The notes: a model not told the origin generated them from the letters alone. A stretch of 17,171 bases of DNA from DASYTH01 sp036002505 (GCF_036002505.1 NZ_DASYTH010000488.1:1-17171); one strand, 5' to 3'. Counted from the first letter of the stretch, positions 1 to 8,736 are shown. Numbers and translations are program-made.

Positions 1-2362
1 GGTCGCGCAGGACGGCCAGCGCGTTCTCCGCGTCCGGTGCGGGGGTGGTCGGGGGGATCATGGCGGGCGGTGGGGCGACCGGCGGGATGGAGGTGACCGG
101 CGGGATGGTCTGGTGGAAGTCCTTGATGTCGTCTGGTTTGGTGCGGGGGGTGAGGCGGCGGAGCAGGGTGGCGCCGTCATCCAACACGTAGAAGCCGCGG
201 CCGTGCGTGGCGATCACGAGGTCGCCGCCCTTGACGGTGATGTCCTGCACGGAGGTGTCTGGCAGGTTGGTGCGCAGCGACTGCCAGGAGTCGCCGTCGT
301 TGAACGAGACGTACACGCCGTGCTGGGTGGCGGCGTAGAGCAGGCCGGGGCGTAACGGGTCCTCGCGGATGGACCAGAGGAAGTCGCTCGGGGCGAAGCC
401 GGCGTTGATCCGGGTCCAGGTGGTGCCGCCGTTGTGGGTGCGGAACGCCAGCGGGGTGCGGTCGTCGAGGCGGTAGCGGTGCGCGGCGACGTAGGCCGTG
501 CCGGTGTCGAAGTGGCTGGCGTCGACCATGGTGACCGTGCTGAACTTCGCCAGCTCCAGCGGCGTCACCGGCTGCCAGAAGCCGCCGCCGTCCGCGGTGC
601 GGTGGATCCTGCCGTCGTCCGAGCCGGCCCAGATCACCCGTGGGTCCACAGTGGACGGGGCGATGGCGAACACCGTGGCGTAGTACTCGATGCTGGTCTG
701 GTCCTTGGTGATCGGCCCGCCGGAGTCGCCCAGCGTCGCCGGGTCGTGGTAGGTGAGGTCGGGGCTGAGCTGCCGCCAGCTCTGCCCGCGGTCGGTGGAC
801 TTCATCACGAACTGCGAGCCGGTGTACACGGCGTCCGGCTCGGCCGGGTTGGTCACCAGCGGATACGTCCATTGTGGACGATGGCGCAGGTCGCTGGCCG
901 GGTGGCCCATGGGGTTGTCCGGCCACGGGGTGACCTGGCGCGCGCCCAGCCCGGTGCGCCCGCTGCGGTCGAGCCGGGTCATGAACCAGTCGTAGTTGCC
1001 GGCGTAGAAGACGTTGGAGTCGCGGGGATCCACCGCGATCGGCCCGCTCTCCCCGCCGCCGGCGCTGAACCGGTCGGTGCCGCCGGTGCTGGACACGCAC
1101 ACCGAGTCGCGGTCCTGCTGCTCGCCGCAGATCAGGTACGGGTCGTCGTTCGTGGTGGTGACCCGGTAGATCTGGGCGGTGGAGTAGTCCTGCGCGGTCC
1201 ACGCCGCGCCGCCGTTGACGCTGACGTTCGCGCCGCCGTCGTTGCCCTCGATCATCCGCTGGCTGTTGTTCGGCGCGATCCACAGATCGTGGTTGTCGCC
1301 GTGCGGGGTGTTCACTGTGGACAATGTGGCGCCGCCGTCGTCGGACCGGAGGAACTGCACGTTCTGCACGTACACCCGGTCCGGCAGCACCGGGTCGGCG
1401 AACACGTGCGTGTAGTAGAACGCCCGCTGCCGGATCGCGGCGGAGTCGTTGACCAGCCGCCAGGTCGCGCCGGCGTCCTCGGAGCGGAACAGCCCGCCGG
1501 CCGGCGCCTCCACGATCGCGTAGACCCGGTTCGGGTTCGCCCCGGACACGCTCACCCCGATCTTGCCGACCGGCGCGGCCGGCAGCCCGGGGTTGGTCGT
1601 CAACTCGGTCCAGGTGCTGCCGCCATCCACGGACTTGAACAGGCCGCTGCCCGGGCCGCCGCTCTCCAGCAGCCACGGCTTGCGGAACGCGTGCCACAGC
1701 GAGGCGTAGAGCACCCGCGGATTGGCCGGGTCCATCACCAGGTCGACCGCGCCGGTGAGGTCGTCGCGGAACAGCACCCGCTCCCAGCTGTTTCCGCCGT
1801 TGCTGGACCGGAACACCCCGCGCTGGTTGTTGGGCCCGAACGCGTGGCCCAGCGCGGCGACGTACACCGCGTCGCAGTTGGCCGGATCGACCCGGATCCT
1901 GCCGATCATCTGGGTCTGCTCCAGCCCCAGGTGCCGCCAGGTCCGGCCGCCGTCGACGGTCTTGTACACGCCGTCGCCGGGAATGATGTCGCCGCGCAGG
2001 TCGACCTCGCCCATCCCGAGGTACACCACGTCGGGATTGGCCGGGCAGACCGCGATCGCCCCGACCGACGAGCTGGTGATCTGCCCGTCGGTCACCGGCG
2101 CCCACTCGGTGCCGCCGTCGGTGCTCTTCCACAGCCCACCGCCGGTCGCGCCGAAGTAGTACTCGTTGGGCCGGGCGACGCTTCCGGCCACGGCGAGCGA
2201 GCGGCCGCCCAGCGACGGCCCGACGTTTCGCCACAGCAGGTCCTTGAACAGCGCCGGGTTGACGTCCCTCCGGGCTTCCGGACTTGCCGCTGCGGGCGGG
2301 GAAAAGGCTATCAACGCGGCGAATGCGGCAAGTGGAATGAGGAATCGCCGGGACAGGTTCAT
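1..2362 (-). CDS. Secreted VPS10/sortilin-like BNR-repeat beta-propeller protein (3' end outside window)
   Basis: The reading frame is open from an ATG at 2362 to the left edge, 787 codons without a stop. A GGGAGG Shine-Dalgarno sequence lies 8 nt before the ATG. The N-terminus (MNLSRRF, a hydrophobic stretch, then PAAASPEA) is a Sec signal peptide. The body carries many Asp-box motifs of the form S-x-D-x-G-x-x-W (STDGGTEW, TVDGGRTW, SSNGGNSW, SVDGGSTW, STDRGQSW, SFNDGDSW). It also has THGRGFYVLDD, which is typical of bacterial sortilin/VPS10-like proteins often annotated as glycosyl hydrolases. A Pro/Thr-rich tail begins about 40 codons before the window edge. No glycosidase catalytic residues are evident, so binding to an extracellular ligand is as likely as hydrolysis. 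The gene diverges from the next secreted BNR gene, so the two may share a control region. The export and repeat assignments are strong; the substrate is unknown. Confidence 0.88.
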   Translation of the reverse strand, partial: MNLSRRFLIPLAAFAALIAFSPPAAASPEARRDVNPALFKDLLWRNVGPSLGGRSLAVAGSVARPNEYYFGATGGGLWKSTDGGTEWAPVTDGQITSSSVGAIAVCPANPDVVYLGMGEVDLRGDIIPGDGVYKTVDGGRTWRHLGLEQTQMIGRIRVDPANCDAVYVAALGHAFGPNNQRGVFRSSNGGNSWERVLFRDDLTGAVDLVMDPANPRVLYASLWHAFRKPWLLESGGPGSGLFKSVDGGSTWTELTTNPGLPAAPVGKIGVSVSGANPNRVYAIVEAPAGGLFRSEDAGATWRLVNDSAAIRQRAFYYTHVFADPVLPDRVYVQNVQFLRSDDGGATLSTVNTPHGDNHDLWIAPNNSQRMIEGNDGGANVSVNGGAAWTAQDYSTAQIYRVTTTNDDPYLICGEQQDRDSVCVSSTGGTDRFSAGGGESGPIAVDPRDSNVFYAGNYDWFMTRLDRSGRTGLGARQVTPWPDNPMGHPASDLRHRPQWTYPLVTNPAEPDAVYTGSQFVMKSTDRGQSWRQLSPDLTYHDPATLGDSGGPITKDQTSIEYYATVFAIAPSTVDPRVIWAGSDDGRIHRTADGGGFWQPVTPLELAKFSTVTMVDASHFDTGTAYVAAHRYRLDDRTPLAFRTHNGGTTWTRINAGFAPSDFLWSIREDPLRPGLLYAATQHGVYVSFNDGDSWQSLRTNLPDTSVQDITVKGGDLVIATHGRGFYVLDDGATLLRRLTPRTKPDDIKDFHQTIPPVTSIPPVAPPPAMIPPTTPAPDAENALAVLRD

Positions 2363-2572
2363 GATCGCGACCTCCCGATCAGGCGCCGAACAACCCACCC
2401 TGGCCCGCCGAAACCCCAAGCCGACACCGCCAAACGTCGGACTGTGGCCGCGTCCCGATACTTTCGGCGTCGCCCACCCGGCGGATTTACCCGGCGCTCC
2501 GGGTTGTGGCTGGATGGGAGCGAGCCATGGTCGCAGCCCCGCTGTTCCCTGCCACAGAAGAAGGTGAAAACC
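2363..2572. promoter_or_regulatory. Divergent intergenic region between two secreted-protein genes
   Basis: These 210 nt separate two divergent exported-protein genes and must hold both promoters unless transcription enters from further away. I see the Shine-Dalgarno sequences of both genes (GGGAGG for the left gene, GAAGGTG for the right one). I see no convincing -35/-10 pair and no long palindrome. Confidence 0.45.
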
Positions 2573-4015
2573 ATGCAGCTCCGTTTACGTATGCTGCTCA
2601 GCACCACGCTCGTGGTTCCTACCGCGGTCGCCGGCGTGCTGGTCATGACGGCCGCCCCGGCGTCGGCCAACGTGCCGGTGACCCAGGTCAGCTCCGACCC
2701 GTTCACCGATGCCCAGGCCCAGCACCGGACCGAGGTGGAGCCGGACACGTTCACCTTCGGCAACACCATCGTCTCGGCGTTCCAGGTCGGCCGGGTCTCC
2801 GGCGGCGGCGCCTCCAACATCGGGTTCGCCACCTCCACCAACGGCGGCGCTACCTGGACCCAGGGCTTCCTGCCCGGCACCACCGCCAACTCCGGTGGGC
2901 CGTGCGGCCAGATCTCCGACGCCGCGGTGGCCTTTGACGCCCGGCACAACGTCTGGCTCATCTCCACGCTGGGCGTCAACTGCCCGGGCACCCCGGTGTT
3001 CACCCACCGGTCCACCGACGGCGGGCTGACCTGGAGCAACCCGATCACCACGACCACCGGCTCCAACGACAAGAACTGGATCGTCTGCGACAACACCTCC
3101 ACCAGCCCGTTCTTCGGCAACTGCTACACCCAGTACGACGTCACCAGCAACGGCAATGCGATGCGCATGCGCACCTCCAGCGACGGCGGGCTGACCTGGG
3201 GCCCGGCCCGGGCCACCGGCGACAACGCCTCCGGGCTCGGCGGCCAGCCGGTCGTCCGTCCTAACGGGACGGTCCTGGTGCCGTACGAGACGGGCAGCCA
3301 GATCCGCTCGTTCCGCTCAATCGACGGCGGCGCCAGCTGGCGGTCTACCGTGCAGGTGGCCGCCGTGCAGCACCACACCGTGGCCGGCGGGCTGCGTTCC
3401 GGCTTCCTGCCCTCGGCGGAGATCGACGCAGCCGGCACTGCCTACGTCGCCTGGTCGGACTGCCGGTTCCGCTCCGGCTGCCCGTCCAACGACATCGTGA
3501 TCAGCAAGTCCACCAGCGAAACCACGTGGGGCGCCCCGGTCCGGGTGCCGATCGACACCACCACCAGCACCGTCGACCACTTCGTTCCCGGCATCGGCGT
3601 GGACCGCACCACCTCCGGCACCACCGCCCGGGTCAGCGTGACCTACTACTTCTACCCCACCGCCAACTGCACCGCCGCCACCTGCCAGCTCTCCGTCGGG
3701 CACATCTCCTCGACCAACGGCGGCACCACGTGGAGCGCGGCCACCCAGATCGCCGGGCCCATGCAGCTGTCCTGGATCCCCAACACCTCGCAGGGCCGCA
3801 TGTTCGGCGACTACATCTCCACCTCGGTCCGCCCCGGCGGCAACGCCTTCCCGGTCATCCCGATCGCGTCGGCGCCCAGCGGCACGACGTTCAACATGGG
3901 CCACTTCGTGCCCACCGGTGGCATGCCGGTCACCGGTGGCGCACTCCGCTCGACCGGCACGCCGGTCGAGACACAGGCAGGCAGCGAGGCGCTCGGCCCC
4001 GCGACGGCGTTCTGA
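2573..4015 (+). CDS. Secreted sialidase-like BNR/Asp-box beta-propeller protein
   Basis: This is a 480-residue protein. The ATG at 2573 is preceded by GAAGAAGGTG, and translation from it gives a clean signal peptide (MQLRLRMLL, hydrophobic core, APASA then NVPV). An upstream in-frame extension exists but reads through non-coding sequence antisense to the neighbouring gene, so I reject it. Five Asp-box repeats are visible (STNGGATW, STDGGLTW, SSDGGLTW, SIDGGASW, STNGGTTW), as in a six-bladed sialidase-fold propeller. Several Cys residues in CDNTSTSPFFGNC and CRFRSGC suggest disulfides, which fits export. I could not find the arginine triad or the FRIP motif of true sialidases, so enzymatic activity is uncertain. 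A strong hairpin follows the stop codon. Confidence 0.88.
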   Translation: MQLRLRMLLSTTLVVPTAVAGVLVMTAAPASANVPVTQVSSDPFTDAQAQHRTEVEPDTFTFGNTIVSAFQVGRVSGGGASNIGFATSTNGGATWTQGFLPGTTANSGGPCGQISDAAVAFDARHNVWLISTLGVNCPGTPVFTHRSTDGGLTWSNPITTTTGSNDKNWIVCDNTSTSPFFGNCYTQYDVTSNGNAMRMRTSSDGGLTWGPARATGDNASGLGGQPVVRPNGTVLVPYETGSQIRSFRSIDGGASWRSTVQVAAVQHHTVAGGLRSGFLPSAEIDAAGTAYVAWSDCRFRSGCPSNDIVISKSTSETTWGAPVRVPIDTTTSTVDHFVPGIGVDRTTSGTTARVSVTYYFYPTANCTAATCQLSVGHISSTNGGTTWSAATQIAGPMQLSWIPNTSQGRMFGDYISTSVRPGGNAFPVIPIASAPSGTTFNMGHFVPTGGMPVTGGALRSTGTPVETQAGSEALGPATAF

Positions 4016-4027
4016 ATCGCCGCAACC

Positions 4028-4068
4028 TCATCGGCGGTCAACCCCGTCCTAGGGTTGACCGCCGATGA
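4028..4068 (+). terminator. Perfect 17-bp stem-loop terminator
   Basis: The arms at 4028-4044 and 4052-4068 are exact inverted complements around a 7-nt loop. The hairpin starts 13 nt after the stop of the secreted BNR gene. There is no U-tract, which is usual for actinobacterial terminators. Its right arm contains the first possible ATG (4065) of the downstream lipoprotein, which argues against that start. Confidence 0.85.
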
Positions 4069-4085
4069 GAGGTGGGACGGAGACG

Positions 4086-4655
4086 ATGAAGCGCTGGACC
4101 GCGCTGCTCGTGCTGGGTGTGCTGACCGCGATGTCCGGGTGCGGCGCCGAGACCGGCTCCGGCGGGTCCGCTCCGGCCTCCGGCGGCGGATCCGGGTCGG
4201 CGACCTCGGTCGATCCCACGGCGAGCACGCCCACGCCGACACCCGAGCCGTCGGGCGTCCCCGCGCCGATCGTGGAGGGCGAGGTGACCGTGGTGCTGGA
4301 CACGGACGGGTACGCGATGGGCCAGAAGATCCGCGTCACCGTGCACAACGGGAACGACCGGCCCGCCTACACCGAGGACTTCAAGACCGCGTGCTCCATT
4401 GTCATCCTGCAGCGCAAGGACAACGGCGGGTGGGCCGACATCACCGGGTGCGCGCTGGGCCGGCCGACCATGACCGTCACGATCCAGCCGGGGAGCGCCG
4501 ACCCGATCGAGCTCGACCCGGCCAGCTTCCACCTCAAGAGCGGGCCGGCGGTCACCGCGGGCACCTACCGGGTGAAGTTCACCTACCGCACGGAGCCGGA
4601 GATCACCGGCGCGGATCCGTTCACCGCCTACTCCCCCGAGTTCCCCGTTCGCTGA
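4086..4655 (+). CDS. Small secreted lipoprotein with Ig-like beta-sandwich domain
   Basis: This is a 189-residue protein if translation starts at the ATG at 4086. An in-frame ATG at 4065 lies inside the preceding terminator stem, so 4086 is preferred; it follows a purine-rich GGGACGGAGACG. The N-terminus MKRWTALLVLGVLTAMSGC is a lipoprotein signal with a lipobox ending at Cys19, followed by a low-complexity Gly/Ser/Thr/Pro linker to about residue 60. The globular part (about 65-189) has the alternating pattern of an Ig-like sandwich, with VTVHNGNDRPAY followed by ACSIV and DITGCAL. Cys103 and Cys122 could form a disulfide. It resembles BsuPI-type or other Ig-like lipoprotein domains in pattern only, and I cannot assign a family. 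It should be anchored to the outer face of the membrane. Confidence 0.82.
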   Translation: MKRWTALLVLGVLTAMSGCGAETGSGGSAPASGGGSGSATSVDPTASTPTPTPEPSGVPAPIVEGEVTVVLDTDGYAMGQKIRVTVHNGNDRPAYTEDFKTACSIVILQRKDNGGWADITGCALGRPTMTVTIQPGSADPIELDPASFHLKSGPAVTAGTYRVKFTYRTEPEITGADPFTAYSPEFPVR

Positions 4656-4665
4656 CCTGAACGGG
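4644..4665 (+). terminator. Weak 7-bp hairpin over the lipoprotein stop codon
   Basis: CCCGTTC (4644-4650) and GAACGGG (4659-4665) pair around an 8-nt loop that contains the stop codon. It is short, so it may be a weak terminator or chance. Confidence 0.35.
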
Positions 4666-4690
4666 TGGCATCGCCTCGGTGGCGACACGT

Positions 4691-4718
4691 TTGGTCATTC
4701 ATCAACGATGCATATTAG
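4691..4718 (+). promoter_or_regulatory. Candidate promoter of the RHH-like gene
   Basis: TTGGTC (4691-4696) and TATTAG (4713-4718) are 16 nt apart in a conspicuously AT-rich patch of otherwise GC-rich DNA. The site lies about 54 nt before the GTG at 4772. This fits a housekeeping promoter and favours the GTG at 4772 over an in-frame GTG at 4679. Confidence 0.4.
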
Positions 4719-4771
4719 TAACGTGGTTCGTCCGTCCGGACCGGTTGGTGCGTACAGGATGGGAGCGAGGG

Positions 4772-5173
4772 GTGCGTTTCGTCGTCGTCCGCACGGTCAA
4801 GGTGGGGCTGCGTTCCTACCGTCAGGCAAGACTGGTGATAACTGATGTTCCCGAGCAGACCGACGTGGGCACGGTCATGCTGGCCCTGGAACGTGCCGGC
4901 AAGGCAACGGATTTCGCCGACGGCGGCATGGCCTGGGGCAACCATGAGGTCCGGCCGGACCGGCAACTGCCCGAAGGTACGACCGGCGTCGAGGACGCTC
5001 CGGTGATCCGCTGGGAGGACATGCCCGCGGGCAAGGCCACCCTGCGGCGGATCACCCTGCGCTTCGATCCGGGCGACTACGACATGGTGTACCGCGCGGC
5101 GCGCCGGATGAACACCAGCCTCCAGGCCTGGTGCGTGGATGCGTTGCGGAAGGCCGCGATCAACCAGGACTGA
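4772..5173 (+). CDS. Hypothetical protein with C-terminal ribbon-helix-helix-like segment
   Basis: This is a 133-residue protein. I chose the GTG at 4772 because GGGAGCGAG lies directly upstream and the candidate promoter lies downstream of the alternative GTG at 4679. The N-terminal 95 residues are not recognised. The C-terminal segment reads RRITLRFDPGDYDMVYRAAR, then RMNTSLQAWCVDALRKAA. That is a beta strand followed by two helices, with the NTSLQAWCVDAL pattern seen in HicB/CopG/Arc-type ribbon-helix-helix proteins (strand, helix, turn, helix). It would be a cytoplasmic DNA-binding protein or an antitoxin-like regulator. No toxin partner is adjacent. The gene converges on the secreted-protein gene to its right, with a shared hairpin between them. 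The coding call is fairly safe; the DNA-binding role is inferred from pattern only. Confidence 0.72.
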   Translation: MRFVVVRTVKVGLRSYRQARLVITDVPEQTDVGTVMLALERAGKATDFADGGMAWGNHEVRPDRQLPEGTTGVEDAPVIRWEDMPAGKATLRRITLRFDPGDYDMVYRAARRMNTSLQAWCVDALRKAAINQD

Positions 5174-5177
5174 GCAG

Positions 5178-5212
5178 ATCGTCCGGGTGTCCACACGGGA
5201 CACCCGGACGAT
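5178..5212. terminator. Bidirectional terminator between convergent genes
   Basis: Perfect 15-bp arms at 5178-5192 and 5198-5212 enclose a 5-nt loop. The hairpin begins 5 nt after the stop of the RHH-like gene and ends 12 nt before the stop of the convergent gene, so it can serve both. Confidence 0.82.
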
Positions 5213-5223
5213 GCCGGAACTGA

Positions 5224-6858
5224 TCAGCAGCCGGGGCCGAAGCTGACCCGGGCGAGCCGGGTCTTCCAGCCCGCCGCGTCGAAGTACTGCTGCGCGACCA
5301 GGGCGGTGCTGCCGGCCGGGCAGGTGGCACTCGCCGCCACGGGGTCGATGTGCGCGCTGGAGTAGTCACCGAACCGGGTGTTGTTGGTGGTGACCGTGCC
5401 GATGGCGAGCGTCAGGTCGGTGGCGATCAGGGCGGGTATTCCGCCGCCGGGAGCGACACCGTTGACCGTGGTCGAAGTGTTGCGGCACGGGCTCGCGCCC
5501 GGGTCGGTGTACGCCCACTGGACGAAGATGTTGAGCGAGTTCGGCGCCACCTCGAACGCCGCGAGCGACGGGTTGAAGTCGTCACTCGTGCCGCTGTGGA
5601 ACACGTTGGCGACCTGCACCGTGTTGTTCGCGGTGTTGATCGCGCCGTACTGCACGCCGGGGAAGCCGGCGATGTTGTTGCCGTGGGTGAGCCAGACGAA
5701 CGTCGAGCCTGCCGCCTGAACCGGGGCCCACACGATGCGCCCGTCGAGCGGGTCGAGCGTGGTGGCGCCGGCGACCGGGCACTGGTTGACCCGACGCGGC
5801 GGAGCGGCGTAGGCGGAGGCGATGGTGGCCTGCAGCACCAGCGTCGTGCCCGGTCCCGCACTGTTGGTCATCCGGTAGAGGTTGTAGCCGGTGCCCGGCA
5901 CTCCGGCCACCCAGAACGTGTTGGCGGTCGCACCGAGCGGAATGCCGGTGACCGTGGTCGGCTCGGTGGAGAACGCCACGCCGAACGCCGGGAAGTTGAC
6001 CGCGGCACCGGCGTAGACCAATGCCTTGGACACCGACCACGCCGCGGTGTTGATGTAGCCGGGGTTGAAGTTGTTGGTGGAGACCAGGATGGCCTGGCGG
6101 TCCTGACCCAGCATCGGGTAGTCGAGCAGGGCGCCGAGGGGGTAGAGCCCGCCGTTGAAGGACAGGCCGTAGACGAAGTACCCGCCACAGGCGTTGCCGG
6201 TGGTGCTGGCGGCCAGGAACAGCCGCGGCGCCTGGCCGGCCACACCGGGGGTGCTGACGACGATGATGAACCGGTTGTTCAGGTTGTCGTACAGGGTGCG
6301 CGGGTCGAACACGTTCAGCGCGCCCAGGCCCAGGAACCCGGCCAGGGTGTTCGTGCACAGCTGCCCGCCGACCTTGTTGAACACCGTGACCCGGCGGTTG
6401 ACCGTCTCGAGGATCTGCGTCGGGCCGACGCTTGCGTTGATGTCCGAGGGCTGCGCGCCGCCGCCGGCGGCCTGGTTGATGCCGTCGAAGTTGGCGTTGA
6501 CCGTGGTCGGTGCGGGGATGTTCGGGCGTGGCGTGGTCGCGCTGTTCGCGCCGCCCGCGCCCGTGGTCCCGGCGCTACCTGCCGGCTTGCTGCCCTTCGA
6601 GGTGCCGGTGGGCAGGCTGGAGCCGGTCGGCTTGCCGTCGATGCCCAGCGGAGCCGGGGCCTCCTGCCCGGCGATCTCCGGGGCCTGTGGGTTGGTCCGC
6701 TGGTCGATGAACCGCGGGGTGGCCGAGCCGTGCCCGTTCGCCGTGATCGCGACGTCGGTGGACACGGGTGCGGCCGCCGAGGCGGTCTGGGCGCCAGCGA
6801 GAATTCCACCCGCCAGCGTCATGATCGCAATTCCTGCCATTAATCGCCGTGCTCGCAA
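5224..6858 (-). CDS. Secreted protein of unknown function, propeller-like, no clear Asp boxes
   Basis: This is a 544-residue protein. The best start is the TTG at 6858, because AGGAG lies 9 nt upstream (6868-6872) and the resulting MRARRLMAGIAIM gives the signal peptide a proper basic n-region. The ATG at 6840 is an alternative without a good ribosome site. After the signal peptide comes a Gly/Ser/Thr/Pro-rich linker (about residues 70-115). A large domain follows, containing FDGINQ, QPSDINASVGP, FDPRTLYDNLNNRFIIVV and NTRFGDYSSAHIDP. These motifs recur in secreted proteins from soil bacteria that fold as propellers, but I cannot name a family or activity. Cys residues near the middle and the C-terminus suggest disulfides. 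It is transcribed alone, with terminators on both sides. Confidence 0.85.
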   Translation of the reverse strand: MRARRLMAGIAIMTLAGGILAGAQTASAAAPVSTDVAITANGHGSATPRFIDQRTNPQAPEIAGQEAPAPLGIDGKPTGSSLPTGTSKGSKPAGSAGTTGAGGANSATTPRPNIPAPTTVNANFDGINQAAGGGAQPSDINASVGPTQILETVNRRVTVFNKVGGQLCTNTLAGFLGLGALNVFDPRTLYDNLNNRFIIVVSTPGVAGQAPRLFLAASTTGNACGGYFVYGLSFNGGLYPLGALLDYPMLGQDRQAILVSTNNFNPGYINTAAWSVSKALVYAGAAVNFPAFGVAFSTEPTTVTGIPLGATANTFWVAGVPGTGYNLYRMTNSAGPGTTLVLQATIASAYAAPPRRVNQCPVAGATTLDPLDGRIVWAPVQAAGSTFVWLTHGNNIAGFPGVQYGAINTANNTVQVANVFHSGTSDDFNPSLAAFEVAPNSLNIFVQWAYTDPGASPCRNTSTTVNGVAPGGGIPALIATDLTLAIGTVTTNNTRFGDYSSAHIDPVAASATCPAGSTALVAQQYFDAAGWKTRLARVSFGPGC

Positions 6859-6955
6859 CAGTATCTTCTCCTATTGATTGGCCTAAATGCCAAAGGAGTT
6901 CGTCACGATACCAGGCCTTCATAATTGCGAACAGCGACCATTTGGGTGCGATACT

Positions 6956-6995
6956 TGGCAGCAAGGCATTCGGACAGTCGAATGCCTTGCTGCCA
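6956..6995 (-). terminator. Perfect 17-bp stem-loop terminator
   Basis: Arms at 6956-6972 and 6979-6995 are exact inverted complements around a 6-nt loop. The hairpin lies 14 nt past the stop of the BNR gene to its right and insulates the next gene on the same strand. There is no U-tract. Confidence 0.83.
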
Positions 6996-7008
6996 TGCTG
7001 CTATGAAT

Positions 7009-8736
7009 TCAGCGGCGGGTGGGGATCTGCTCGACGTCGATCATGACGTCGGACTGCTGGTTCGGCGGGTTGTTGTCGGTGACGTTGGGCTCGGCGAAGC
7101 GGGCATCGGTCCACAGTGGAATAGCGACGCCTCGAACCGTGGCCAGGCCGTTGTAGTCGCCGAAGAAGAAGCCGAGCCGGAACGCCAGGTCGGGGTTCCA
7201 GGAGCGGTCGGAGACCCGGCGGGTGCTGAACGTGCGGCCGTCGTTCGTGGACACCGAAAGCGACGTGTCCATCAGCTTCGGCCCGCTGTAGCGGCGGTCG
7301 AAGTAGGCCACCGCGACCACCCCGTCCGGGGTGACCGACAGCCACGGGTAGATCTGGTCGTCGATCGAGTCGGCGGTGAGGTTGACCGGCTGGCTCCAGG
7401 TCCGCCCGCCGTCGCCGGAGGACGTCACGAACACGTCGTTGTTGGTGTCGGCGGCGGTGCCGTTGCGGTTGTCGGCGAAGGAGACGTAGAGCCGCCCGGT
7501 GCGCTGGTCGATGTCGAGGTTGCCGGCCGCGTTGATCCGCCCGCACATCAGGTCGAGCGTCTGGCTGCCCTGGCAGATCGGGTACTTGGTGGCACCGTCG
7601 AACACGTCGCTGACGAAGGTCGGCGCGCTGAACGTGGCGCCGCCGTCGGTGGAGGCGACCACGGCGTAGCGGTTCTTGAGCTGGCCGTCGGTGTTGGCAT
7701 TCTCGAACGCCACGTACACCGTGCCGGTGCGGTGGTCGACCACCGGAACGGAGAACTGGTCCTCGTCGCACGCCGTGCCGTCCTGGTCGCCGTTCTGGAC
7801 GGTGCAGAACGGCGCGCTGCCGGAGATCTCGTGCATCGGCGACCAGTGCCGGCCCTGGTCGTCGGAGTAGCTGATCACGATCGGGGACTCGACGACGGAG
7901 CCGTCCGGGGCGGAGACGAACTTCGTCCAGGTGACGTAGAGCCGGTCGGGGCTGACGTGGCCCTGGTCGGTGCCCGGCACCAGCGGCACACCGGCCGGAC
8001 GCGGCCCGGTGACCGCCCACTCCTTGTCGTGGAAGATCTCCGCGTCGTCCGGGCCGCCGTTGTGCGCGGCGATCCCGTCCCCGGGCGTCATCAGCGAGCC
8101 GCCCGGCGCCGGGCCGTCCAGCGGCACCGACCAGGTCAGCCCGCCGTCGGTGGACCGGCTCACCGCGATGTAGGAGTCGAAGGTGGCCCGGGCGAAGGAG
8201 ATGAACACCGCGTAGGCCACGCCGTCGCGGTCGAAGGTGACCACCGGGTCGCCGCTGCCGAGCATGGCCCGGTCCGGGGTGATGACGTTGCGGGCCTGCC
8301 GGGAGAACGGGAACGTCTTCCCGCCGTCGAACGACACGTAGAGGCCCATGGTCGAGTCCACGCCGCGCTCGTAGTCGTTGGCGCTGGCGATCACGTTCTT
8401 CGGGTTGGTCGGGTTGATCGCGATCGAGGTCTCGTTCTGCGGCATGCCCGCGCCGTTGCCGAACCGGTCGAACGGGTTGGCCTTGTTGTCCCCGTTGGCC
8501 TGCACGTCGTCGGAGGGACCCGCGGCGGCGGTCCCGGCCAGCTGCTGGGTGGCCGTCACTCCCCCGGTCGCGTTCATGAACTTGGCGTCCGCCGCGCCGG
8601 ACAGGTGCGGCCGGCCGGGTTTCGCGTCGATCCCGAACCGCCCCCGCGGGCCCGCCTGCGACGGCGCGCCGGTAAAGGTGAGTATTGCCCCAGTGACCAC
8701 GATAACGGTCGCCACCGCTCCAAATCGGTTTCTCAT
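7009..8736 (-). CDS. Secreted BNR/Asp-box beta-propeller protein
   Basis: This is a 575-residue protein. The ATG at 8736 is preceded by AAGGAA six nt away and opens a signal peptide (MRNRFGAVATVIVV, hydrophobic, TGAPSQAGPRG). The open frame continues upstream to 8967 but passes through the palindromic regulatory sites and lacks a ribosome site, so I reject that extension. Asp boxes include SFDGGKTF, STDGGLTW, SDDQGRHW, STDGGATF, SGDGGRTW and STNDGRTF, arranged as in sialidase-like six-bladed propellers. NETSIAINPTNPKNVIASAND near the N-terminus is typical of exported BNR proteins. DEDQFSVPVVD and FGDYNGL are conserved-looking loops. No catalytic triad could be assigned. It is probably extracellular and binds or degrades a polymer, but the substrate is unknown. 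Confidence 0.88.
   Translation of the reverse strand: MRNRFGAVATVIVVTGAILTFTGAPSQAGPRGRFGIDAKPGRPHLSGAADAKFMNATGGVTATQQLAGTAAAGPSDDVQANGDNKANPFDRFGNGAGMPQNETSIAINPTNPKNVIASANDYERGVDSTMGLYVSFDGGKTFPFSRQARNVITPDRAMLGSGDPVVTFDRDGVAYAVFISFARATFDSYIAVSRSTDGGLTWSVPLDGPAPGGSLMTPGDGIAAHNGGPDDAEIFHDKEWAVTGPRPAGVPLVPGTDQGHVSPDRLYVTWTKFVSAPDGSVVESPIVISYSDDQGRHWSPMHEISGSAPFCTVQNGDQDGTACDEDQFSVPVVDHRTGTVYVAFENANTDGQLKNRYAVVASTDGGATFSAPTFVSDVFDGATKYPICQGSQTLDLMCGRINAAGNLDIDQRTGRLYVSFADNRNGTAADTNNDVFVTSSGDGGRTWSQPVNLTADSIDDQIYPWLSVTPDGVVAVAYFDRRYSGPKLMDTSLSVSTNDGRTFSTRRVSDRSWNPDLAFRLGFFFGDYNGLATVRGVAIPLWTDARFAEPNVTDNNPPNQQSDVMIDVEQIPTRR

Noticed and set aside
177..2234. 685-codon minus-strand frame
   Set aside because: Its Arg/Pro-rich translation is a shifted-frame shadow of the BNR gene, whose correct frame starts at 2362 and runs to the edge.
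434..2572. Long plus-strand open frame that runs into the secreted protein gene at 2573
   Set aside because: It is antisense to the BNR gene at 1-2362, with Arg/Val/Ala-rich composition and no ribosome site; only the part from 2573 has a signal peptide and motifs.
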